A DNA stretch of 64,000 nt from NCBI GenBank assembly GCA_019912385.1, contig JAIOIW010000038.1:56925-120924 (forward strand), read 5' to 3'. This stretch comes from Notoacmeibacter sp. Lineage in GTDB: Bacteria > Pseudomonadota > Alphaproteobacteria > Rhizobiales > Rhizobiaceae. The notes below the pieces were generated by a model. That model saw nothing but the letters and a program-made list of their open reading frames with translations. It was not told where the DNA came from and did no database searches. This document shows, piece by piece, positions 39,153-52,010 of the stretch. Made by a program: the position numbers and the translations under genes. Positions within the stretch are counted from its first letter, which is position 1. Each line of letters opens with the position of its first letter.

Positions 39153-39947
39153 ATGGTACAATCGGAAACAAAAGAGCGGGACATCAATCCCGAAGTCAGA
39201 CTTGCGATCGACGGCAAGATCGCGACGGTGACTTTTTGGCGGCCGGCCAAGCGCAATGCCATCAACGACAATCTTCTCCACGGATTGCGCGATTTCTTCT
39301 CCAATCCTCCCAAGGACGTCCGGGTTGTGATCCTGTGCGGCGAGGGTGGTCATTTCTCCAGCGGCCTCGACCTTGCCGAACAGGAGCAGCGCGACGCAGA
39401 AGTGGTGTTGCACCACTCCCGCGGCTGGCATGCGATCATGGACATGATTCAGTTCGGCGGATTGCCGGTCGTGTCGGTTCTCACCGGCGCGGTCATGGGC
39501 GGCGGGCTTGAGATCGCGACCGCCACCCATGTGCGCGTGGCCGAGCCTTCGGTGAAATACCGGCTGCCCGAAGGAAAGCGCGGTATTTTTGTCGGCGGCG
39601 GCGCAACGGTGCGCGTTGGCCGCCTGATTGGTGCCGACCGGATGACCGAGATGATGCTGACAGGGCGCACCTATACCGCCGAAGAAGGCCAGCAGATCGG
39701 CCTGTCGCATTACCTTGTCGGCCAAGGCGAGGGGATGGCGAAGGCGCGCGAACTCGCCGAAGGCATTGCCGCCAACGCGCCGCTCGTCAATTATCTGGTC
39801 ATCAACGCCATCGCGCGGATCGACGACATGTCTCGCGCCGACGGGCTTTTCACCGAAAGCCTCAGTGCCGCTCTGTCGCAGACGGGCGAAGATGCCAGGG
39901 AAGGGCTGCGCGCCTTCCTGGAGAAGCGGCAACCCCGATTCCGCTGA
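39153..39947 (+). CDS. Enoyl-CoA hydratase/crotonase family protein
   Basis: A crotonase-fold CoA enzyme, 264 aa from the chosen start MVQSETKERDINPEV; an ATG at 39114 adds 13 residues but lacks a ribosome site, whereas GAAGGTGG lies ahead of 39153. Oxyanion-hole segments are GGHFSSGLDLAE and GAVMGGGLEIA. Two acidic residues, Glu120 (GGGLEIA) and Glu140 (LPEGKRGI), are 20 residues apart, as in classical enoyl-CoA hydratase. This contrasts with the Ser/Glu pair of the vanillin-forming hydratase-lyase. Probably acts on the CoA ester made by the nearby ligase. Confidence 0.85.
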   Translation: MVQSETKERDINPEVRLAIDGKIATVTFWRPAKRNAINDNLLHGLRDFFSNPPKDVRVVILCGEGGHFSSGLDLAEQEQRDAEVVLHHSRGWHAIMDMIQFGGLPVVSVLTGAVMGGGLEIATATHVRVAEPSVKYRLPEGKRGIFVGGGATVRVGRLIGADRMTEMMLTGRTYTAEEGQQIGLSHYLVGQGEGMAKARELAEGIAANAPLVNYLVINAIARIDDMSRADGLFTESLSAALSQTGEDAREGLRAFLEKRQPRFR

Positions 39948-39973
39948 CGCTTGGGGCGCAGCATATTGGCGCA

Positions 39974-39991
39974 GTCACGCCACGGTGACTC
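39974..39991. other. Small inverted repeat between the crotonase gene and ccdA
   Basis: AGTCAC and GTGACT flank a 6-bp spacer. There is no T-run, so it is a weak candidate for a terminator or a binding site; nothing else is visible in this 107-bp gap. Confidence 0.25.
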
Positions 39992-40054
39992 GCCTCGCTT
40001 GCCATCGACGGCTATGAAAGCGTTCATGATATCAAGACGAGCTGCATAGTCGCC

Positions 40055-40801
40055 ATGGCACTGGACATCGGATACGCAAGCGCATTGGGCGCCGGCGCGC
40101 TTTCTTTCCTGTCGCCCTGCGTGCTGCCGCTCGTTCCGCCCTATCTGTGCTACATGGCTGGCGTGAGCGTGGAGGAGTTCTCGGGCGCCAGGGATGCCAA
40201 TGAACTGGCCGCGGGCCGGCGGGCCCTCATCGCTTCATCCATCGCGTTTGTAGCGGGTTTTTCCACGGTTTTCGTTGCCCTTGGCGCGAGCGCATTCGCC
40301 ATCGCCCGCCTGCTTCGGGTGTGGCAGGAGCCGCTCGCGGTCGTCGCCGGGTTGTTGATCATCGTCATGGGTCTCAACTTCCTGGGCATCATTCGCATAC
40401 CGCTCCTGTCACGAGAGGCGCGCTTCAGGTCGCAGGGCCGTCCGGCCAGCGCGGTCGCCGCTTACATCATGGGTCTGGCGTTTGCCTTCGGATGGACGCC
40501 GTGCATCGGACCTGTCCTCGGCTCGATCCTTGCGCTCGCCGGCACCCGCGAAACCGCTTTCGAGGGCGCATCGATGCTGGCGGTCTATTCAGCGGGCCTG
40601 GGCATACCCTTCCTCGTCGCCGCCTTCTTCTCCGGAGCTTTCATGCGGTTTCTGCAACGCTTCCGCGTTCATCTCGGAAAGGTCGAGAAGGTCATGGGCG
40701 GGCTGCTCGTCGTCGCCGGCGTCCTGTTTCTGACCGGCGGGATGCAGAGCTTTTCATTCTGGCTGCTGGAAACCTTTCCCGTCTTTCAAACGATCGGCTG
40801 A
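40055..40801 (+). CDS. ccdA: Cytochrome c biogenesis / thiol-transfer membrane protein CcdA
   Basis: An inner-membrane protein of 248 aa with six membrane segments that passes electrons from cytosolic thioredoxin to periplasmic thiol proteins. The redox cysteines are in LSFLSPCVLPLVPPYLCYMAG (Cys22, with Cys32 nearby) and FGWTPCIGPVLG. Length and segment pattern fit CcdA rather than full DsbD. The last 48 bp overlap the EamA exporter gene on the opposite strand. Confidence 0.93.
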   Translation: MALDIGYASALGAGALSFLSPCVLPLVPPYLCYMAGVSVEEFSGARDANELAAGRRALIASSIAFVAGFSTVFVALGASAFAIARLLRVWQEPLAVVAGLLIIVMGLNFLGIIRIPLLSREARFRSQGRPASAVAAYIMGLAFAFGWTPCIGPVLGSILALAGTRETAFEGASMLAVYSAGLGIPFLVAAFFSGAFMRFLQRFRVHLGKVEKVMGGLLVVAGVLFLTGGMQSFSFWLLETFPVFQTIG

Positions 40802-41731
40802 CACACCACCAAACCGTTGCCGAAGCCAGGCCAGGGGAAACGTGGCCATGACAATGCCGCCCGTGACGAGCAATATGCCGGCGGCGTGAAAGCCATGAAA
40901 CGACTCGCCGAGCAGCAGCACCGCGAGCACCACGCCGTAGGGCGGCAGCATGTACATGAATATCCCGGTGAGCGACGGCCCGAGATTGCGCACGCCGTAC
41001 TGGAACCCTGAAAATGCCAGCAGCGAGGCGAGCACGACGATACCGCCGATGCCCTGCCACGCGGATAAAGTCCACGGAACCCTAATGCCGCTCGCCACCT
41101 CGTAGGCGGCAAAGGGCAGGATCGTCAGCGAACCCGCGGTCGCGACGAGGCTGAAAAGCGCCATGTTGGGTAAGCGCGCCAGGTCGCCCGACCGGTAGAT
41201 CAGCGAATATCCCGCCCACGAGAACGCCGCGACAAGGATAAGCAGGTCGCCCGGATTGAACTGCATGGACAGCAGGGCGGACGGGTCACCGCGCAATACG
41301 ATCGTAGCCACGCCTGCAAAGGCGATGGCGCTGCCTGCCGCCTCGCGCGCTTTCATCCTGCGGCCGGCGAACACGGTTTCCATGATGATGATGATTACCG
41401 ATGATGAAGTGTAGATGAGCGTCGCGTTCGTCGCGGTTGTCATGGTCAGCGCGACATAGACGACGGCGCCGCAGACAAACATGCCGAGGAAACCCAAAAC
41501 GGCGATACGTGTCCGGTTATGCCGCACGATCGTGCCGATCGTCACCCAATCGCGGATCACGAATGGCGTGAGCACGAGCCCGACGGTCGCCCAGCGGATG
41601 AAGGCCAGCGTGAAGGGCGCAACTTCGCGGACCACGTCCCGGCCGAAAACAAGATTGGTGGAGAATAGCAGGGGCGTGACGATCATCACGACGACCGCGA
41701 TGGGGAAACGGGCCGGAACGCGGTTTTGCAT
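40754..41731 (-). CDS. EamA/DMT-family transporter
   Basis: A 325-aa protein with about ten membrane segments in two EamA repeats (first from VVVMIVTPLLFSTNLVFGRDVV, second from LLILVAAFSWAGYSLIYRSGDL). The start MQNRVPARFPIAVVVM was chosen because the first helix follows directly; 41 codons upstream look non-coding and run into glmU. It is divergent from glmU. Family members export amino acids or metabolites; the substrate is unknown. The 3' end overlaps ccdA by 48 bp. Confidence 0.85.
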   Translation of the reverse strand: MQNRVPARFPIAVVVMIVTPLLFSTNLVFGRDVVREVAPFTLAFIRWATVGLVLTPFVIRDWVTIGTIVRHNRTRIAVLGFLGMFVCGAVVYVALTMTTATNATLIYTSSSVIIIIMETVFAGRRMKAREAAGSAIAFAGVATIVLRGDPSALLSMQFNPGDLLILVAAFSWAGYSLIYRSGDLARLPNMALFSLVATAGSLTILPFAAYEVASGIRVPWTLSAWQGIGGIVVLASLLAFSGFQYGVRNLGPSLTGIFMYMLPPYGVVLAVLLLGESFHGFHAAGILLVTGGIVMATFPLAWLRQRFGGVSADRLKDGKGFQQPE

Positions 41732-41847
41732 ATTCGGTTTCAACCTTGTGAGGCGTGGAGGCGATGGGTTAGACCATGGGCCGCAGATGGTTTCAATGAC
41801 CCGGATTCGGCCTGTTCGCGCACGATCCGGCTTTCTGGACAACGCAC

Positions 41848-43194
41848 ATGACACAACGCACCTGCCTGTCGATCATCCTCGCCGCGGGCGACGGCACGAG
41901 GATGAAGAGCAACCGGTCCAAGGTGCTGCATGAAATCGCCGGGCTTGCCATGGCCGCTCATGTCGCGCGAGCGACCCGGCAATCCGGCAGCGCCGCGACC
42001 GCGCTCGTGGTTGGGCGGGATGCCGATGCGGTGCGCGCGGCGGTAAGCCCTTTTGCGCCCGATGCCGAGACCTTCGAGCAAACCGAACGGCTCGGCACGG
42101 CGCATGCGGTCCTTGCAGCCCGCGGCGCCATCGCGCGGGGCCATGACGACATCCTCGTCGTGTTTGGCGATACGCCGCTGATCGACGCTGCCGACCTGGC
42201 AGGCGCGCGAGCGCGCCTGGCCAAAGGGGCTCATGTCGTCGTCATGGGGTTCCATACCGATGATCCGGCCGGTTACGGGCGGCTGATCGTGGAGGACGGA
42301 AAGCTCGTCGCCATCCGCGAAGACCGCGACGCCAGCGACACCGAGAAGGCGATCACGTTCTGCAATGGCGGGCTCATGGCAATCGCCGGCGCCCATGCCC
42401 TGGACCTGCTCGATGCCGTCGGGAACGATAACGCCAAGGGCGAATACTATCTCACCGACATCGTCGGGATTGCGAGGCAAAGGGGACTGAACGCGGTGGC
42501 GACCGAGGTGCCGTTCGAATCGGTTCTCGGGATCAACAATCGCGCCGAACTCGCCGAAGCCGAAGCGATCTGGCAACGGCGCTGCCGTCAGCGGATGATG
42601 CTGGAAGGGGTGACGCTGCTCGATCCCGAAACGGTGCATTTTTCCTGGGACACGGAAATAGCGCCGGATACGGTGGTCGAACCGGATGTGTTTTTCGGAC
42701 CCGGCGTGACGGTGACCGGGCCGGCGCGCATCCGCGCCTTTTCGCATCTCGAAGGTGCGACGGTGGCGGCGGGAGCCGAAGTCGGGCCTTTCGCCAGGCT
42801 CAGGCCGGGTGCGGACCTGCGCGAGAAGGCGAAGGTCGGCAATTTCTGCGAAGTCAAGAAAGCCGTCATCGATACCGGCGCCAAGGTCAACCACCTGACC
42901 TATATCGGCGATGCCCTTGTCGGCGCGGGCGCGAATATCGGCGCGGGTACGATCACCTGCAATTACGACGGATACGCCAAGCACCTCACGACGATCGGTC
43001 CGGGCGCCTTCATCGGCTCCAATTCGGCCCTGGTCGCGCCGATCACGATCGGGGAGGGCGCCTATGTCGCCAGCGGCTCCGTGCTGACCGACGACGTGCC
43101 GGGCGATGCGGTGGCGTTTGCCCGTGCGCGCCAGGTCAACAAGCCCGGCATGGCAACGCGCCTGCGCGAACGGTTTCTCAAGGCCCGAAAATAG
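41848..43194 (+). CDS. glmU: Bifunctional UDP-GlcNAc pyrophosphorylase / GlcN-1-P acetyltransferase
   Basis: Makes UDP-N-acetylglucosamine for peptidoglycan and LPS, 448 aa. The N-terminal uridylyltransferase domain has [11 protein letters not shown] (11-21), FGDTPLID and a GYGRLI motif. The C-terminal left-handed beta-helix carries [27 protein letters not shown], the NHLTYIGDA block with the catalytic His and [15 protein letters not shown]. Followed 172 bp later by glmS, the preceding pathway step; the two genes are often adjacent in rhizobia. Confidence 0.97.
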   Translation: MTQRTCLSIILAAGDGTRMKSNRSKVLHEIAGLAMAAHVARATRQSGSAATALVVGRDADAVRAAVSPFAPDAETFEQTERLGTAHAVLAARGAIARGHDDILVVFGDTPLIDAADLAGARARLAKGAHVVVMGFHTDDPAGYGRLIVEDGKLVAIREDRDASDTEKAITFCNGGLMAIAGAHALDLLDAVGNDNAKGEYYLTDIVGIARQRGLNAVATEVPFESVLGINNRAELAEAEAIWQRRCRQRMMLEGVTLLDPETVHFSWDTEIAPDTVVEPDVFFGPGVTVTGPARIRAFSHLEGATVAAGAEVGPFARLRPGADLREKAKVGNFCEVKKAVIDTGAKVNHLTYIGDALVGAGANIGAGTITCNYDGYAKHLTTIGPGAFIGSNSALVAPITIGEGAYVASGSVLTDDVPGDAVAFARARQVNKPGMATRLRERFLKARK

Positions 43195-43366
43195 CCACAG
43201 GCGTGGTTCAGACGCTAACCGCTTCGAAACGTGTTTGACCTATGATGGTGCGTGTTGGCGGATCACGCGCAAACAGATGAAATGATGTGTGATTTCCCGG
43301 ATTCCGCAGATGCTGGTATCCGGCCGGCCTACAGTGAAATACCCGTCAAATGGGAATCAATCGCCA

Positions 43367-45190
43367 ATGTGTGGAATCGTCGGAATCGTGGGCAAAGAGC
43401 CCGTCGCGCCCCTTCTTGTCGATGCGCTGAAGCGGCTCGAGTATCGCGGATACGATTCTGCCGGGGTGGCTACGGTCGATCACGGTCACATGGATCGCCG
43501 CCGCGCGGAAGGCAAGCTGATCAATCTGGAAAAGCGACTGAAGGAAGAGCCGCTGGCGGGCACCATCGGTATCGGCCATACCCGCTGGGCAACGCATGGC
43601 GTGCCGAACGAAGCCAACGCGCATCCGCATTTCTCCGGCGATGTCGCCATCGTCCACAACGGCATCATTGAAAATTTCTGGGAACTGCGCGAGGAACTGA
43701 TCGCCGACGGTTATCAGTTTTCTTCGCAAACCGACACCGAGGTCGTCGCACACCTTGTTTCCCGCGAGATCCGCAACGGCGCGGCTCCGGTCGAAGCCGC
43801 GCACAATGCGCTCAAGCGGCTACGCGGCGCGTTTGCGCTTGCGATCATGTTTCGCGGTGACGACAACCTGATCATCGGCGCGCGAAACGGTCCCCCGCTG
43901 GCGGTAGGACACGGCGATGGCGAAATGTACCTGGGTTCCGACGCCATCGCGCTTGCGCCCTTCACCGACACCATTACCTATCTGGAGGACGGAGACTGGG
44001 CGGTCGTGCGCCGCGGCGAATTCGCGATCTACGACATGGATGGCAATCCCGTTCACCGTGCGCCGCAGAAATCGGTCGGCACGGCTTTCCTGGTCGACAA
44101 GGGCAATCACCGGCACTTCATGGAAAAGGAGATTCATGAGCAGCCGGAAGTCATCGCCCATACGTTATCCAATTATATCGATTTCTCAACAATGACAATC
44201 AAGCCGTTGAAATCGAAAATAGATTTTTCTGCTATTAATCGCCTGGCCATTTCGGCCTGCGGAACGGCCTACTACGCGGGTCTGATCTCGAAATACTGGT
44301 TCGAGCGGTTCGCGCGCCTGCCCGTGGACATCGATATCGCCTCGGAATTCCGCTATCGCGAGATGCCCATGGCGAAGGGGGATGCGGCACTGTTCGTCTC
44401 ACAGTCCGGCGAAACCGCCGATACGCTTGCATCGCTTCGCTACTGCAAGAACCAGGGCATGACGATCGGCGCGATCGTCAATGTACGCGGCTCGACGATT
44501 GCGCGGGAGGCGGATGCTGTTTTTCCGACCCTTGCCGGTCCGGAGATCGGCGTTGCTTCGACCAAGGCATTCACCTGCCAGCTCTCGGTTCTGGCGGCAC
44601 TCACCCTTCGGGCCGCCGAAAAGCGCAAGACGCTTTCGCCGGAGCAAGTGCGCGTGCATGTCCAGGCTCTGATCGAGGTTCCGCGTATCGCCTCCCAGGT
44701 CCTTCATCTGGAAGACCAGATCACAAGGGTCGCGCGCGAACTCGCGAACGTGAAGCATGTGCTCTATCTCGGGCGTGACACCAACTTCCCGCTTGCCATG
44801 GAAGGCGCGCTGAAACTCAAGGAGATCTCCTATATCCATGCCGAGGGATACGCCGCCGGCGAACTCAAGCACGGGCCGATCGCGCTGATCGACGAGAACA
44901 TGCCGGTGATCGTCATCGCGCCGCACGACCATATCTTCGAAAAGACCGTGTCGAACATGCAGGAGGTGGCGGCGCGCGGCGGCAAGATCATCCTGATCAC
45001 GGACGAAAAGGGCGCACGCCTGTCGACTGTGGAGACGATGGAAACCATCGTCCTGCCCGACGTGCCGGAATTTGTCGCGCCCATCATCTACGCGCTGCCG
45101 GTCCAGCTTCTCGCCTACCACACGGCTGTTTTCATGGGGACTGACGTCGATCAGCCGCGCAACCTGGCCAAGTCGGTCACCGTCGAGTAG
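43367..45190 (+). CDS. glmS: Glutamine:fructose-6-phosphate aminotransferase
   Basis: Makes glucosamine 6-phosphate, 607 aa. The start is fixed by the N-terminal nucleophile Cys2 (MCGIVGIVG). The glutaminase domain has IGHTRWATHG; SIS domain motifs SACGTAYYAG, SQSGETADT and the late KSVTVE C-terminus are intact. Codons at 44161-44240, at the join of the glutaminase and isomerase domains, are about 30 percent G+C, far below the rest of the gene. No glmS ribozyme is visible upstream. Confidence 0.97.
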   Translation: MCGIVGIVGKEPVAPLLVDALKRLEYRGYDSAGVATVDHGHMDRRRAEGKLINLEKRLKEEPLAGTIGIGHTRWATHGVPNEANAHPHFSGDVAIVHNGIIENFWELREELIADGYQFSSQTDTEVVAHLVSREIRNGAAPVEAAHNALKRLRGAFALAIMFRGDDNLIIGARNGPPLAVGHGDGEMYLGSDAIALAPFTDTITYLEDGDWAVVRRGEFAIYDMDGNPVHRAPQKSVGTAFLVDKGNHRHFMEKEIHEQPEVIAHTLSNYIDFSTMTIKPLKSKIDFSAINRLAISACGTAYYAGLISKYWFERFARLPVDIDIASEFRYREMPMAKGDAALFVSQSGETADTLASLRYCKNQGMTIGAIVNVRGSTIAREADAVFPTLAGPEIGVASTKAFTCQLSVLAALTLRAAEKRKTLSPEQVRVHVQALIEVPRIASQVLHLEDQITRVARELANVKHVLYLGRDTNFPLAMEGALKLKEISYIHAEGYAAGELKHGPIALIDENMPVIVIAPHDHIFEKTVSNMQEVAARGGKIILITDEKGARLSTVETMETIVLPDVPEFVAPIIYALPVQLLAYHTAVFMGTDVDQPRNLAKSVTVE

Positions 45191-45283
45191 CCGGGCACAT
45201 TTTGCGGGCCTTGCGCGATTGTCTATTCAAATAAACGGCGGCGCACACTAAATAGGGCGTACCCTTCGGTCCCGCGAGCCATC

Positions 45284-46009
45284 ATGTCCGACCACACCCA
45301 CAAGATTTCCGGGATGACCCGGCTGCGCAACTATTTCCTGACCGGATTCGTGGTTGCCGCGCCGCTGGCGATCACCGCCTATATCGCCTGGTCGTTCATC
45401 GGCTGGGTCGACGGCTGGGTGAAGCCCTACATCCCCGCGCACTACAATCCCGACAATTACCTGCCATTCTCAGTCCCGGGATTTGGCCTCATCGTCGCCA
45501 TTGTGCTCATCACGCTGATCGGCTTCCTGACCGCCAATTTCATCGGCCGCGCGATCGTCAACTACGGCGAAGGCCTGCTCGAAAACATGCCCTTCGTTCG
45601 CAATATCTATCGCGGGCTGAAGCAGATTCTCGAGACCGTGCTGTCGCAACAGAGCAACACGTTCAAGAAGGTGGCGCTCATCGAATATCCGCGCAAGGGC
45701 TTGTGGGCGCTGGTGTTTATCGCAACCGATACGCGCGGCGAGGTGAAGGACGAACTGCAGGAAAAGGGTGGCGATACCATCGCTGTTTTCCTGCCGACGA
45801 CACCCAATCCGACGTCCGGTTTCCTGCTGTTCGTGCCGGCAAAAGACATTCACCCGCTGAAAATGTCAGTAGAGGACGCCGCCAAGCTTGTCATCTCGGC
45901 CGGCCTCGTGGCGCCGCAATATCGCGAGAAGACGGCGGAACTGGCAGCTGCCAACGGCCTTCCCGAGAAGGGCACAAGCCGCAAGAAGAAACCCGCCGAA
46001 CCGGCATGA
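45284..46009 (+). CDS. DUF502 family inner-membrane protein
   Basis: A 241-aa protein with two N-terminal membrane segments (about 15-42, NYFLTGFVVAAPLAITAYIAW, and 62-85, PGFGLIVAIVLITLIGFLTANF). A soluble domain follows, with the conserved VFLPTTPNPTSGFLLFVP block and a basic tail. The family's function is not established. It sits between glmS and recG, an arrangement I recall in many rhizobia, and ends 7 bp from the convergent recG stop. Confidence 0.92.
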   Translation: MSDHTHKISGMTRLRNYFLTGFVVAAPLAITAYIAWSFIGWVDGWVKPYIPAHYNPDNYLPFSVPGFGLIVAIVLITLIGFLTANFIGRAIVNYGEGLLENMPFVRNIYRGLKQILETVLSQQSNTFKKVALIEYPRKGLWALVFIATDTRGEVKDELQEKGGDTIAVFLPTTPNPTSGFLLFVPAKDIHPLKMSVEDAAKLVISAGLVAPQYREKTAELAAANGLPEKGTSRKKKPAEPA

Positions 46010-46016
46010 GCCCGGA

Positions 46017-48119
46017 TCAGCCGGCGCGCAGCAGGCGGATCGCCTCGTCGCGGCCAAACAGGTAAAGCAGCAATCGCAAGGCCCTGCCGCGCGCACCGTT
46101 CAGTTCCGGATCGGTGGCCAGAACAAGGCGCGCGTCGTCGCGCGCGATCCCCAGCAAGTCGCCATGAGCCTCGATCCGCGCCACCCGGAAGCCTGGCGTT
46201 CCAGATTGGCGCGTACCCAGCAACTCCCCTTCGCCGCGCAATTTCAGGTCCTCCTCGGCAATTTCGAAACCGTCTTCGGTCTCGCGCATGACTTCCAGCC
46301 TGCGGTGTGCGGTTTCTCCTAGCGGCCCCTTGTAGAGAAGCACGCAACTCGACGGCTTTTCGCCACGACCGACCCGGCCGCGCAACTGGTGAAGCTGGGA
46401 GAGCCCGAAGCGCTCGGCATGTTCGATCACCATGATCGTGGCATCCGGCACATCAACCCCGACCTCGATGACGGTCGTGCCGACAAGCAGGCGTGTCTCG
46501 CCGGCCTTGAAGGCGCGCATCGCCTCGTCCTTGAGCATCCCGGACATGCGGCCGTGAACAAGGCCGATCGTATCGCCAAACACCGGTTTCAGGCTCTTGA
46601 AGCGGTCTTCGGCCGCCATCAGCGCGATTTCTTCGGATTCCTCGACCAGGGGGCAGATCCAATAGACTTTCTGGCCCTCGTCCACCGCCCGGCGCATGCG
46701 CCCGACAAGTTCGTCGAGCCGCTCGAGCGGCAGCGTCACGGTACGTATCGGCTGCCGTCCCGCCGGCTTTTCCGTCAGCCGTGAAACATCCATGTCGCCA
46801 AAGGCGGTCAGCACGAGGGTACGCGGGATCGGGGTCGCGGTCATGACCAGCATGTCCGGCGCATTGCCCTTCGCGGTCATGGCCAGGCGCTGGTGAACGC
46901 CGAAGCGATGCTGCTCGTCGACCACGGCCAGCACGAGATCCTTGAACGCGACACCCTGCTGGAAAAGCGCGTGCGTACCGATCACGATGTCGATCGTGCC
47001 GTCGGCAAGGCCGGCAAGGATCGTCTCGCGTTCGCGGCCCTTCTCGCGTCCAGAAAGGATGGCCGCCTTCAGGCCGATCCGTTCGGCCAGCGGCGCGATG
47101 GTAGCAAGGTGCTGGCGCGCCAGGATTTCGGTCGGCGCCATCAGGGCTGATTGCCCGCCTGCCTCCGCGGCATGGGCGATTGCCATCAGCGCAACGATCG
47201 TCTTGCCGGAGCCGACATCGCCTTGCAGCAGCCGCAACATGCGTTCCGGCTTTTCCAGATCGGCCGATATCTCCGCGACGGCAAGTTCCTGCGATCCGGT
47301 CAGCGAATAGGGTAGTGCCAACCGCAATTGCGCCTGCAACCGGCCGCTGGCGGCAAGCGGCCGGCCCGCCAGCCGCCTGATGCGCGAGCGCACCAGCGCC
47401 AGCGAGAGTTGTCCGGCAAGGAACTCGTCATAGGCAAGACGGCGCCGCGCAGGATTATCGAGCGATATTTCGGCGACGGCCTGCGGATCGTGCAGCCGTT
47501 TCAGGGCGTCGCCAAACGGCGGAAAGCTCTGCCGGCGCATCAGTTCCCCATCCTGCCACTCGGGCAGATCTGGCACGCGGGTGAGCGCGGCATGCATCGC
47601 CTTGCGCAACACCCGGCCCGAAAGCCCTGCGGTAAGCGGATAGACCGGTTCAATCTCCGGCAGGACTTCACCCGGCCGGGCTATATAGTCCGGGTGCACC
47701 ATCGAGGGACGCCCGTTGAACCACTCCATGCGCCCCGACACCAGCACCGTCTCGCCTTCCGGCAGGGAGCGTTCCAGCCACGGCCCCTTGGCATGAAAGA
47801 AGACGAGCGCGATTTCGCCGGTATCATCGTGCCCATAGACCCGGTAAGGCACATTCTTCTTGCCGCGCGGGGGTGGCTGGTGGCGGTCGATCCGCAATTC
47901 CAGTGTCACGATCGCGCCTTCCGCCGCATGGGCGATGCCCGGCCTGTTGCGCCGGTCGATGAGCGAGTGCGGCAGGGTGAACAGCAGGTCGGCGATCCTG
48001 GCCTCGCGGTCCTGCACGTCGCCGGGCACGATCCTCGCGATCAGCCCGGCCAGCTTCGGACCGACCCCGTCGAGGGAGGAAACCGGCGCAAACAGTGGAT
48101 CGAGAAGCGAAGGGCGCAT
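46017..48119 (-). CDS. recG: ATP-dependent DNA helicase RecG
   Basis: A branch-migrating helicase (700 aa) that remodels stalled forks and Holliday junctions. The N-terminal wedge domain (MRPSLLDPLFAPVSSLDGVGPKLA) is followed by SF2 motifs: GDVGSGKTIVAL, DEQHRFGVHQR, TATPIPRTL and QLRGRVGRG. The start at 48119 was chosen on the canonical N-terminus; the frame extends 37 codons further, into the region divergent from sdhE. Confidence 0.96.
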   Translation of the reverse strand: MRPSLLDPLFAPVSSLDGVGPKLAGLIARIVPGDVQDREARIADLLFTLPHSLIDRRNRPGIAHAAEGAIVTLELRIDRHQPPPRGKKNVPYRVYGHDDTGEIALVFFHAKGPWLERSLPEGETVLVSGRMEWFNGRPSMVHPDYIARPGEVLPEIEPVYPLTAGLSGRVLRKAMHAALTRVPDLPEWQDGELMRRQSFPPFGDALKRLHDPQAVAEISLDNPARRRLAYDEFLAGQLSLALVRSRIRRLAGRPLAASGRLQAQLRLALPYSLTGSQELAVAEISADLEKPERMLRLLQGDVGSGKTIVALMAIAHAAEAGGQSALMAPTEILARQHLATIAPLAERIGLKAAILSGREKGRERETILAGLADGTIDIVIGTHALFQQGVAFKDLVLAVVDEQHRFGVHQRLAMTAKGNAPDMLVMTATPIPRTLVLTAFGDMDVSRLTEKPAGRQPIRTVTLPLERLDELVGRMRRAVDEGQKVYWICPLVEESEEIALMAAEDRFKSLKPVFGDTIGLVHGRMSGMLKDEAMRAFKAGETRLLVGTTVIEVGVDVPDATIMVIEHAERFGLSQLHQLRGRVGRGEKPSSCVLLYKGPLGETAHRRLEVMRETEDGFEIAEEDLKLRGEGELLGTRQSGTPGFRVARIEAHGDLLGIARDDARLVLATDPELNGARGRALRLLLYLFGRDEAIRLLRAG

Positions 48120-48206
48120 CGCGCAAACATATTCCGGCAAGTGCCCGGGTGAAAGGCTGACATCGGCGATCTTCCACGATATATGCGGCGCATCAAACAA
48201 CGGAAC

Positions 48207-48500
48207 ATGACCATGACCGGCACGACGCAATCGTCAGCCCATCTCGATCCTCGCCGGCGCAAGATCCTGTTTCGCGCCTGGCACCGCGGTATGCGCGAGA
48301 TGGACCTTATTCTCGGCTCCTTCGCCGATGACGAAATCGCGACCCTCAGCGAAGCCGAACTGGATGCACTCGACGAACTGATGAACGAGAACGACCAGGA
48401 CCTCTTCAAGTGGATCGTAGGGGAAATCCCGGTGCCCACGGAGCGGAACCGTCCGATCTTCCGGCGTATCCTGGCGCACCGCAAAGCGATGAAATTCTGA
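48207..48500 (+). CDS. sdhE: FAD assembly factor SdhE
   Basis: A small helical protein (97 aa) that promotes covalent flavinylation of succinate dehydrogenase. The signature RRKILFRAWHRGMREMDLILGSFADD contains the RGxxE-like motif (RGMRE) required in the family. Length and position just before mfd and divergent from recG fit the alphaproteobacterial arrangement. The ATG at 48207 is used; one more ATG follows two codons later. Confidence 0.93.
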   Translation: MTMTGTTQSSAHLDPRRRKILFRAWHRGMREMDLILGSFADDEIATLSEAELDALDELMNENDQDLFKWIVGEIPVPTERNRPIFRRILAHRKAMKF

Positions 48501-48506
48501 ACTGAA

Positions 48507-52007
<3,501 letters not shown>

Positions 52008-52010
52008 TCT

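Noticed and set aside
41732..41847. Repeated GGTTTCAA in the EamA-glmU gap as an operator
   Set aside because: Two short copies at irregular spacing in a 116-bp gap are within chance expectation.
43195..43366. A glmS ribozyme or riboswitch upstream of glmS
   Set aside because: The 172-bp leader lacks a recognisable ribozyme core, and that element is not expected in alphaproteobacteria.
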